DNA of 64,000 nucleotides from Gracilaria gracilis (taxonomy: Eukaryota > Rhodophyta > Florideophyceae > Gracilariales > Gracilariaceae), in the NCBI GenBank assembly GCA_030374805.1, contig JARGSG010000225.1:372001-436000 (forward strand), given 5' to 3'. The position numbers and the translations under genes are program-made. This document shows positions 1 through 8,674 of this stretch, piece after piece. Position 1 is the first letter of the stretch, and every line of letters starts with the position of its first letter. The notes below the pieces were generated by a model. That model was not told where the DNA came from. It ran no database searches and saw only the letters and a list, made by a program, of their open reading frames with translations.

Positions 1-1366
1 TCTCCTTTATCTGGTCATCTTCTTCTTCTTCATCCACAGTAGCACTTGGTAGGGCTTCATCCTTTGGAGTTTCGGACTCAGACTTTCTGGTCTTCGGTGC
101 CAGACCGAGAGACTCAGCGCCCTTGCGCAAAACGCTTTCCAGTAGAGAAGTACTGTTGGTGAGAAACTTTTCGAATGCTTCGGCCCGATCAGCTTCTGTT
201 TTGTCATTATCCTTCTCTTCTGCTTGCTTTTGCAACTTCTCTGGGCTGGTCTTGTTTCGCACAGGAGCTTGACTTCGAGTAGAATCTGTTGTAGCAGGTC
301 TATCTCTTTCTACAAACAAGACAACTTCCCTTCCGTCTTTGCCAGCGTTTGGATGCCACTGTGGAGCGCCAAAAGAACCTGCTTTTGTAGTCATACATTT
401 GTGCTCACTGTCAAATGAGCTGATGGGAACTAGAGCCACTTTTGACTTATCTCCCATATGCACAATAGTCTTGTTTGAATCACGTGGGCAAATGTCGTAA
501 AGAAAAGGATGTCCCGTAGCCACTGGCCCAGTAACTGTGTCCATATCAAGACCACCGCCTCCTGGCGGAGCGACAACCTGAATAGCTGATAAGGCAACTG
601 TAGTTGTCGAGGTTCCAGGACCGTTCGATAGAAGTGTGAGACGGCGACCATCTGGGCTCCAAAAGTAAAAGAATGGCGGCTTGGCGAACGGGACGGAGCG
701 AACAACGCTGCCGTCAAAGGCATTCATGACAATAATTTTGGCAGAACTATCCGCAATAGCCACTCCTCTGCCGAGTCTGCTCAAGTCTATGCTGAAGGAT
801 ATCTCCGTGACAGCAACAAAATCGCCACTTGGTGACCACGTGGGTTGCAGGTACACTCTTGGAGGTGCATTCTTCTCCGATACTTGAGGAACTAGTCCCA
901 ATTGCACGGCGCCGTCCCTAGACACAGTGGCGGCGCGCAGTGCCTTGTCTGGCTCAGCACGACCGCGAAGAACTATGATACGGTCAACACGCCTTCCAGC
1001 ATCTCGCCTTGAAAAGCGCTCGGTCAGTGCTGCAAGCTCATCACGTAGACGAGCAGCATCAAGGAAGCACTCGTTGTCGACAGCAGCCTGCAGCTCGGCG
1101 CGCTTGGCGAGCAGCGGATCAGAGGTACGGGCAGCTTGCAGGGCATCGCGCAAACTCGCGGCGTCCGAGTAGCGCTCCTGAAGAATAGCTGCAGCAAGGG
1201 CGCGTTCAAGTCTGAGTAGGCGCTCCTGTGTGGGGACGCCGACGGATTCCCGTAGCTCGCGGCGAGAGGACATGCACACAACGCTTGGACGGCTTTGCGT
1301 ACACTGAATACGCGGGCGACGAAGGGGGGTTGGACGAAGCGGAGGGAGGAAAGCGGCAGGAGCCAT
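1..1366 (-). CDS. Plastid-targeted UVR-motif / beta-propeller protein (partial, 3' end outside window)
   Basis: The frame is open from an ATG at 1366 through the left window edge, giving 455 residues with the C-terminus missing. The first ~31 residues (MAPAAFLPPLRPTPLRRP...) are rich in Ala, Pro and Arg, lack acidic residues and look like a plastid transit peptide; an internal Met at 1273 may mark the mature start. Two adjacent UVR motifs follow at about residues 45-105, each ending in the family signature A-x-LRD-x-L (SDAASLRDAL and LDAARLRDEL). UVR motifs mediate protein contacts in UvrB/UvrC, ClpC and several plastid proteins. The next ~250 residues contain TolB/eIF2A-like propeller strands such as FYFWSPDGRRLTLLS and QPTWSPSGDFVAV. 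The visible end is acidic and low-complexity. A plastid adaptor or scaffold role is plausible; no specific function is known. Confidence 0.75.
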   Translation of the reverse strand, partial: MAPAAFLPPLRPTPLRRPRIQCTQSRPSVVCMSSRRELRESVGVPTQERLLRLERALAAAILQERYSDAASLRDALQAARTSDPLLAKRAELQAAVDNECFLDAARLRDELAALTERFSRRDAGRRVDRIIVLRGRAEPDKALRAATVSRDGAVQLGLVPQVSEKNAPPRVYLQPTWSPSGDFVAVTEISFSIDLSRLGRGVAIADSSAKIIVMNAFDGSVVRSVPFAKPPFFYFWSPDGRRLTLLSNGPGTSTTTVALSAIQVVAPPGGGGLDMDTVTGPVATGHPFLYDICPRDSNKTIVHMGDKSKVALVPISSFDSEHKCMTTKAGSFGAPQWHPNAGKDGREVVLFVERDRPATTDSTRSQAPVRNKTSPEKLQKQAEEKDNDKTEADRAEAFEKFLTNSTSLLESVLRKGAESLGLAPKTRKSESETPKDEALPSATVDEEEEDDQIKE

Positions 1367-2051
1367 TTCGGCGGCGGTCGGCGAAGCGGAGGAGAGGGAG
1401 ACGCGGATATAGATACCTTCGTAGACAAGCTTGTGACGGTGGAACGGGAGCGGAGGTCGGGCGGATGTAGGCAGCCAACTCAGCGCGTGCTTGGCGCAAG
1501 CGATCTGCGAGGTGCGGAGCGTGTTGATTCGGACGCGAGCGCTGTTCTGTGTGCAGAATGCGTTTGTACCCTTGTACGGACTCCGTACGTGTAATTACGC
1601 GCTGAGATCATCTGGATGGTCATCAGATCTGAGATATGCCCCGTCAACGCTCTGCCCCGGCGATTTTAGCATTCCGCCTCTCTCATCCATTCTCAGGATT
1701 CCCATGACGGAATATGTACAGCGGGTAGCGCTCAAACTTGAACACCTTTGCAGTGTTTTTGACGCCTAGAAAAAGCCAGAGAAGCTTATAACGTGAAGCC
1801 TTGGTTACGCCTTGAGTGGAAACATGCGAATCATATGACAATACTCTTGCCTTCTCAGGGGGCAAGAATCCGAAGAACAACACGAAGACTGACCGGGTTG
1901 AACACGGTCCAGTACAAACACAAAAACTAATTACACACATTGAACGCATTTACTGTTTCACTCAACAACGGTATCCTGTAACCCAATAAAATCATGTTCT
2001 TAAGACAATTGGCACACTGTCAATCACCAACACACGTTTGTTTCCAGTCGT
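1367..2051. other. Intergenic, no gene seen
   Basis: Holds the 5' flank of the UVR/propeller gene and the flank of the pogo-like element. No frame with recognisable similarity was found. It may include the unseen terminal sequence of the transposon. Confidence 0.5.
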
Positions 2052-3640
2052 TCACGACCCATCTCTACAGGTGAGGCCAAGTCTTTTCACCCAAGCAAAA
2101 TGTTCTTCTTGAAACCGCTCTCGCGCAGCCTGCGCACGCACTCGAAGCGATCTCACCTTAACCACCGGCTCCAAAAAAAGCACCATTCGTCTCTTTGCTC
2201 GGTGCTTTTCAAATTGTTCTTTGGCAACATGCCCTTGTCGCTTACATTCTCGAAGTTGCTCTTCCGCAAGACGCTCTTTTTCCTTGAGTTTTAACCGCTT
2301 TTTATTCTTTTTAGACATGTGAAGACGAAGCAAGGCTACCGTTTCGTCTGACGTTACCACTGTTCCGTATGTAGTGTCCAAGAATCCTTGGAATTCGATA
2401 ACTATGTCACCGTGTATCTCACTGGCCTCTTTTTTCCTACGATCCTCTAACATAGCAATCATCTCGTTCACAGATGCGATACAATACGGTTCCGCTCTAC
2501 TATACGAACGCGCTTGGCCAAATAAGCAGCATTCGTCTAGTGGAACTATTCCCGTCTTACGAAACCCCGCAAAAATATTGAAATGGGTAAAAGTGCTCTC
2601 ATATGCGGACGTAATCATACGACACACGTCAAACTCATTGAAGACATGATGCGGTGCCATTCTTTCAACCATATCATCCGTTCGTTGGTTAAACTTGGCT
2701 TAAAATGGAGAGAACACGCCGACGTCGAGAGGTTGTGTAGTTCCGCTTGTGTGCGCTGGTAAGGCATACGCAATAATTCCCGCGGCTCTGAACATTTCCA
2801 GCACTGGTATGGATAGATGTGAGTGATATCTATCGTATATTAACAACAGCTTTCGATTGTTACGGCCTATATTTTCGGTGTCCTCTATGAACGTCGATGC
2901 CCACTGTTTGAAGTTTTCGGAATCCACTGCCGCGACTTCTTTTCTCATTCCGACAAGAATTTAACGCGGCAAACACTCTGCGATAGATTCAACGAACTCT
3001 CGAGATGGGTCTAACTGTAGTGCAACGCCCTCTTATGGAGGTTTCTGACTACTTCGTCATATTCCGACCGTTTCCATGCAGATACTCCTGTTTCGTCCAA
3101 GTTTATAATTCTTCGGGCATCTATGTTGGGTTTATGCACTATGCACTCCAACTTCGCGAAATGACCGACCAATACCTCCGCATTTGTAGCATTGTACCTG
3201 GTAGCATCCCGCTTCCTCTGCGTTCGAAAAGCGATGGTATCACTGTGACGGGCTTCAAAGGGTCGACAAAACCCATGTCCAGGCCTACCATCTTTAAATG
3301 GAAGCTTCTTGCGGCGAGGGTATGGCATTTTGAGCACCAGCATTGCCACGACGTCCATCAGGTCTTTTCGGGTTAATGGACGCCCGAGTTCAGCGTAGTG
3401 GCGAAGTAACTCAACTACCTCTTTCTCCTCATCAACTGTCAGTGCTGTGCGATTGTTTCGCTGTGTTTTTTCTGCATTTTGGTGGGTGTAACGATAGTGC
3501 AAAGTAGATAGAGGAATATTGTAGCGGCGTAAAGCTGTACGAAAGGAAGAATCTCTGGAGATCAGCCGACAAGCTTGGCTCATGTTATGTTCTTGACGTC
3601 GTTTGGGCTCATTTTGTTCTTTCAGAAGAACATTTGTCAT
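2052..3640 (-). mobile_element. Broken pogo/Tigger-like DDE transposase gene
   Basis: Three minus-strand blocks (3640-3011, 2948-2700, 2672-2052) together form a DDE_1/pogo-type transposase. The N-terminal block carries helix-turn-helix sequence (RALRRYNIPLSTLHYR-type psq/Tc5 region) and the first catalytic aspartate in NLDETGVS. The second block carries LLIYDRYHSH and the LPAHTSGTTQPLDVGVFSPF signature. The third is the usual basic, coiled-coil C-terminus. Breaks: a frame change near 3012-3020 (the expected GVALQLDPS continues in another frame), an in-frame TAA near 2967-2969, and a TAA at 2700-2702 replacing the conserved Lys of the FxPFK motif. Inactive. No convincing terminal inverted repeats or TA target duplication were seen, so only the coding part is marked. 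Confidence 0.82.
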
Positions 3641-4243
3641 CGTTTAACGTTTGCGGAAGCCGAAACGGCTACGGAATGCTGCTGAGGAGCTCATATTTGG
3701 GTTGATGTTGAATGTGGGAAACAGTTCTGGTTTGTTTGATGGTCTTTTATAGTGGGTTTGGACGATTCTATCGTTGCTACAAAGTGCTTATTGCGGCGGT
3801 GATAGTGTCGGAGATTGTGTTTGGCCATTGTTTTCTGCGGAACTGTGGCCGTTTCGGTTGCCTACCGCACGTTTGTTGGTGGCGGTAAGCATTTTCAGAG
3901 ATTGGTAGTGTACTGGAGAGGGACTTCCGCTCAGGGATGGACCGGGATGGAGTTCAATTGGCCTCTTGGAGCCCAGGACGTAGAGTGGTTAGCGCAACCG
4001 ACTAATGAGGGTTGGCGGAGGTGATGTATTGAGTGAATGCAGAAATTACAAGAACGCCACCACGCCAAATATAAAGCTCCTTTCAGGAATTCCACCCCCC
4101 ACCAGAGCGCCACGCTAAGCGCCAGATATTGGCGCGAAATCAGTACCCAAAACCCCGGTGCACCCCAGTTGAGAACACATTAGCAAGTCCATCTCCCGCC
4201 TTTGTCTCTCTTTCCCTCCAACCATCCCACAGACCACGAGGCA
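3641..4243. other. Intergenic between two transposon-derived genes
   Basis: No gene is recognised. The stretch 4080-4240 is C-rich and leads into the DUF6818-type ORF, so it probably serves as its 5' flank. It may also contain one end of a transposon, but no inverted repeat could be confirmed by eye. Confidence 0.4.
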
Positions 4244-5104
4244 ATGAATTCTTCCGCATCCGCTCCGGCTCCCACTTCGTCCTCTACCCCCAACCCAGGT
4301 TCTTCCGATGCGTCACAGACCGCCTCTCTCTCACCAACCGCAAAGAACACGACTCCCAAACAACCAAAGAAAACAAAAAAGGCCAATACGGATAAAAAAG
4401 GCCGTGCCGGAGCCCCAAACTACAGCAAGAAAGACGTCGACGCTCTTCTGGATATTGTAGAAGAGGTAGAACCAATTGGTGCAAATTTATGGGCACTTGT
4501 AGCAAACAAGTTCGAACTGTGGAGCACCGCAAACGAGCGCCCTGCGCGCGATAGCACCTCCCTGAAGAACAAGTTTGACAAGCTCTGCAACGCTCAAAAG
4601 AAAACTGGAGATACATCATGCCCACCGAATGTACGGCGAGCTAAACATATCGCCAGGGATATACAGGGGTAAATTGCGGCGGCAGTTCTCAGTGTTGAGG
4701 AGGGTTCGGAAGATGGAAATGAAGACAACGATGAAGACGAACACAATCAGGGAACAGAGAGCAGTACAATTGGTACAAAGGAGAGAAAGCGTGATATAGG
4801 AATGGGAGGTCTTCCATCGAAGAAAGCACGAACAGGGGATGCCATTGTGGAGAAGGTGGACACCATGACTACGTTTATTGGAATGATTGCAAAGTCAATG
4901 GAGTCGGCGAACGATCCCGGTGTAGTGGCTGCAAGTCAGGAGCAGATGATAACGAAGGCCGTGAAGCAAGAGGTTAAGGAGTTCAAAGATGAGGTCAATC
5001 AGAGCATGGGGGATACGAAGGCAATGCTTGCGGGCATGAATGAGGTTCTCCAGCAGCTGGTGTGCAAACTGTCCAGCAACGACCTGAAGCACAAATCCCA
5101 GTAA
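4244..5104 (+). pseudogene. DUF6818-type Myb-like ORF with one in-frame stop (transposon-associated)
   Basis: From ATG 4244 (MNSSASAPAP...) one frame stays open to 5104 except for a TAA at 4670-4672, so the intact form would be ~286 residues. Residues ~15-60 are Ser/Thr/Pro- and Lys-rich. Residues ~60-142 match the DUF6818 pattern as I know it: YSKKDVDALLDIVEEVEPIG, then LW-x-LVANKF, SLKNKFDKL, and CPPNVRRAKHIARDIQ. The family is common in oomycetes and red algae, often near transposons, and resembles a SANT/Myb fold. After the stop come an acidic stretch, KKARTG and a C-terminal coiled coil (~4850-5100). PIF/Harbinger elements often carry a transposase plus a Myb-like partner, and a Harbinger-like transposase lies convergently at 5983-7193, so this may be its second ORF. 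The unbroken flanks suggest the stop is recent. An ATG at 4202 in the same frame is a less likely start. Confidence 0.65.
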
Positions 5105-5982
5105 CGACTTTCAATGGCCTGGTTTTCCGCTCGCGCGGGATCCGCGATTCCTCGCAAGCTCGCATTCGCGGACTTTACTCCTCGGGCTTGGTCTCGCGCT
5201 CACAAACGCGGATTCGTCGGGTTATATGTAGAGGGAATGTGGTTGAGTCCCATAAGCCGTGTTCTGCCGTTCAGTAAACGAATGTCGAGTTCTGTAAGAA
5301 CACCACGCCTCTCACAATCAGTTGGTAGTACACTCTTGAGGCTTTGGAATGGGCCTTTTATCGCGCGGATTGTAGTGCAACGCCCTCGTGAGGGGATTCT
5401 GTGGGGACTTGTTCATAATTCCGGTGAACCGGGTAGCTACCTATATGAATAGGGTGGCGACCACTAGAGTGGGTAAGTCCGTGTGACACGTGGAGTGCAG
5501 GAGGTTGGCCACATACACGTGGAGGTTGTGCCACACAAGGTGGGTAATTACCACTGCATGTGGGTCAATTTAGTTAGTTTATTTAATTCTCTTTGGGAAG
5601 AGCGCCACTACTTAGTGCGCCGGCGACCCTGCCGTCGCACCCAGTAAACCTCCCCCAACCAGGGTTTTCGGCTCTAGACTTCACGCCTACGAGCGCCTCT
5701 ATCTCCATCAGGAGGAAGGCTCCGTAGCATACGGTAGTCTAACCACCCTGCGTCCTCTAAAAAAAACCCAGTTTGGGAGAATTCTACCAACGGCTGTCGC
5801 GTTTCGCCTTTGTATGAGGTGTCCCCCGGCTTTGCCGTTCTTTTTAGTCACTCTCGTGACTTCTCCGTCTTTTCCCCTTTCTTTTCGGGTTGTTCTCCGC
5901 GACCCGCGGCTTGTGCTGGCACTCGGCTACGCTTGCCACCTCTGTGGAAACACCGCCTCATCTGAGGATACACACCCACCGT
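5105..5982. other. Non-coding stretch between the DUF6818 ORF and the Harbinger-like transposase
   Basis: No protein is recognised on either strand. The stretch holds short hairpins (for example gtcac/gtgac near 5848) and GTGG/CACGTGG-rich sequence around 5490-5570 that looks degenerate-repetitive. A 17-bp word at 5371-5387 also occurs at 3016-3032. It is probably internal or flanking transposon DNA. Confidence 0.4.
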
Positions 5983-7193
5983 TTACACGGATCCAACCTT
6001 CAGGTTTACCTTCCTACGCCTGGCGTGAAGGGTGGCCTCGGCCTTACAAACCGACTCTGTCGTGTCATCCCCTGGAAGGGTTCTGCTTGCTGTGCTATCT
6101 CGTGTGAGGGAGATCCCGAACGTCTTCGTGGTTCTTTTCCCTTTGGGGTATTGCACTACACGGATGCCCCACTCGGCACTCTGTGTCTCACTCGGCAGTA
6201 CGCGTTGCATTACCAAGTCGATAGCCGCCAGTTCTGCAGACTCCGGGATGCTTGAAGTCTCGTTGGATTTACGCGCTCGCAGTATCTTTCCGTTTGTGCA
6301 CGAGGGGTTGTTAACAAACGCAGAGTCTCCCAGAATGGCCAATCCAGGTGGTGTCACTGCATCGGAGAGCTTGGGGTAGTAAAAACCAGACACGCCGGCA
6401 AGCTTTGTGTCATGCCAGCTGCCTGGGTAGTTAACAGCAGCGTGTATAATTTCTCCGAAGAAGTTAAAAACAAAAAGGTTAGTGACTTCCTCCTGTTGGG
6501 TTTCATCTTCGTAGTAGGCATTCTGCAGCTCGGTTTTAACGTAATTTTGACAACGGAAACGTCCACCGTCCGTGATTCCAAACACTCTCCTGAGCAAGGG
6601 GCCTGATTGCCTGTTCTTCTGTAGAAGGGCTGCTGACGTCTTTATCTCTGAAACAGTTAGCCAACGGACTTCAAAAAAAACGGGGTCTTTCTTACGCACT
6701 CCGCAAAAAAAACATAAAGTAAATAGTCTAACCAGACGCTTAGAGACGATGAAAATATTCCAAGGAAGGGACACAGTTGGTACATGTTGCAATTCGTTTT
6801 CATGTAATGAAGAGCAAGACCCAGTAGGTCTTTGGACTGCAAACAAGGCTTTCGTCCTCGCTTAGACGTGCTTCATCGATAAGGGCTTCCATTGTTACAG
6901 GTTAAACGTGATGTTTCGAAGATAGGCAACAATGTTGTAAGAAATAGGTTTCTCGTAAAGTTAATGACTACAATAAAGTCGCCTTCTTTTCCGGTCTGTA
7001 GCAGGCGTTGCAACGGGGTTTTATCCTGTTCACGTAGCGGATGTAAAAGGCCTTGACGTTTGTGCTGGGCTACCCGATGGGAGCGGTTGGGACGTGTTCT
7101 ACGCTTCCTTATCAGGACTAGAACGCACAAACTCGTCGTTACACCCGCCGAAACGGCCGCAATGGCAGCTGCTTGGGTACGCGTTGGGAACAT
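5983..7193 (-). mobile_element. Broken PIF/Harbinger-like (HARBI1/DDE_4) transposase gene
   Basis: Reads on the minus strand from ATG 7193. The first block (7193-6873) begins with a hydrophobic segment (AAAIAAVSAGVTTSLCVLVL) and continues with VINFTRNLFLTTLLPIFE. The same frame resumes after a TGA at 6873-6875 (DLLGLALHYMKTN, FSSSLSVWLDY). Around 6660-6700 the coding sense shifts to the frame ending at 5983, which holds the catalytic region: VFGITDGGRF, NLFVFNFFGEIIHAAVNYPG with SWHDTKL, LAILGDSAF, and QSAEWGIRV as the likely acidic third residue. This order and spacing is that of DDE_Tnp_4/Harbinger transposases. The C-terminus after ~6170 looks unlike the family and may be frame-shifted again. 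At least one nonsense and one or two frame changes: dead. Confidence 0.78.
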
Positions 7194-7229
7194 GTTGTCG
7201 CGTGAGGCGTTTGGCGGAGGTTTGGAGTT

Positions 7230-7258
7230 CTGAATGGACCCTTCGAGGGTCCGTTCAG
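7230..7258. repeat. 13-bp stem-loop beside the transposase start
   Basis: The sequence folds as ctgaatggaccct, a 3-nt loop (tcg), then agggtccgttcag, pairing along 13 positions with one G-T wobble. It lies 37 bp upstream of the Harbinger-like transposase ATG. It could be a foldback part of the element's end, or chance. Confidence 0.6.
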
Positions 7259-8674
7259 ATGGCCGGATTTGGTTCCGCGCCGGTCAAAAATGGAGCCTTT
7301 TCATTGGCTAAAATTTGACCAGGCGGCTATCTGGTAATTCCTGCATGCTATCATATTCGGTGTAATTTCCAATAAACAGGGATGTCCAAAGATAAGAGCA
7401 GGCGTTCAACTGCAAGAGCACCCCGCTGTACAACGGTACCACAATAGCATTCCTTCGAAGGTTGACAGCGTTCTTCTCGAGGCTACGGGGGTCCAATCCC
7501 GGTCTGGAATACCAGTCGATTAAGCTGCGACTGGAACGCTCAGTCTTACAGCACACAGCAGCAGCAGCAGCAAATAGACGACGCCTAGCTTGCACGAACG
7601 ATCTGGCGTAGATAGATAGCCGGTCCTGTTTTGCATTCTCTCTCTCCTTGCGGACTCTAATTCTTCTATTCGAAGAGTTAAAGGAAATATTTGTTTATAC
7701 AAACCCTTCTTTCCTCAAGAAGGCCAAAAACTCTGTGGCTATGAGCACACAAGTTCAACTACAACTTGATGCGAAACGCTTCTGTTGAAAGAAGCGTTCT
7801 CTCATTAGAAAGGTCAACATCTGTTCAGGCCATCTCTTAACAACACCAGCAACCACTAACCACTTCCCTCACGAATTAAAGGCAAGCATGACCATCTAGA
7901 TAAATGTCTCGTCACGGAGTTCTTCGCCACACCTCTTGATTTCCGTCTGGCTTGTCTTCGGTGTGTTAGAGTGTTTACCATTCCGAAGCTATACGAAATA
8001 TAAAACCTTCTCCTCAGCGTAGCAATCGCTTCCGTGGCCGTTGAAGTAATCTGTGACAGGTCTTCGAGATTCATACCGGGGGACTTGCAATTGTTGCGTC
8101 TGACGAAAATCCATGTCATATCATTTTCGCGCCCTGAGTCTCGAGGCATCTCCAATATCTTACAAATTTGAGCTTGGTAGTGTCTTCTAGTGACAGCTGT
8201 TTTGTCATGGGGGACATGTTTCCCGTCTGCTCCCGCTTGGCGAATGTCCAGCAATCGGCTCCACAATTTGACCATGTGAGCTGGAGCAATCAAAACAACT
8301 GGACAGTCACTACGTGTAGGATAGTATTTAGTCTAGTGCTGATCCGTCAGATACAGAATCCTAACTGTCGGTATAAGTCTTTGCATTGATATTTATTTCT
8401 CTTGTGTTTCCTTCTTCGCAGTTGCTCCGCAATGGCTACTCACTGATCAAGTCATCAGTGTCTGCACTAGGTTTTATCTAGGTGATCCATTCACAGCAAC
8501 AGCATTTTTGTTTCTTTACATCGTCTTGCATTTGTGGAAGGTTTGAACACACGCGATGTACAAGATTGGAAGCGTCAAGAACCTTAACCACCCATTTAAA
8601 AACGATAATTCATAAACGCATCGTAGCTAAGGAAAGCAAAGCAGCTACAGTCCTGCAATATCGCGTCCCTCGCC
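7259..8674. other. Intergenic, only a weak ORF
   Basis: About 1.4 kb without a recognisable gene. A minus-strand frame from ATG 8275 to 7856 (~139 residues, VKLWSRLLDIRQ...) has no familiar domain and is probably fortuitous or a relic. A short CAG run sits near 7556-7571. The segment nearest 8674 is the 3' flank of the spartin-like gene. Confidence 0.45.

Noticed and set aside
1908-3917. 9-bp inverted pair tccagtaca (1908-1916) / tgtactgga (3909-3917) as terminal repeats of the pogo element
   Set aside because: Too short, no matching TA duplication, and similarity stops at once on both sides.
5440-5700. Possible solo LTR in the GTGG/CACGTGG-rich sequence
   Set aside because: No paired TG...CA ends, target duplication or retroelement coding sequence could be seen.
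7480-7520. tRNA-like T-arm (gggggtccaatcccgg)
   Set aside because: The TTC loop is changed and no D-arm, anticodon arm or acceptor stem can be built around it.
7856-8275. ~139-residue ORF as a gene
   Set aside because: No domain, longer form starts at TTG, and it lies in transposon-rich DNA.
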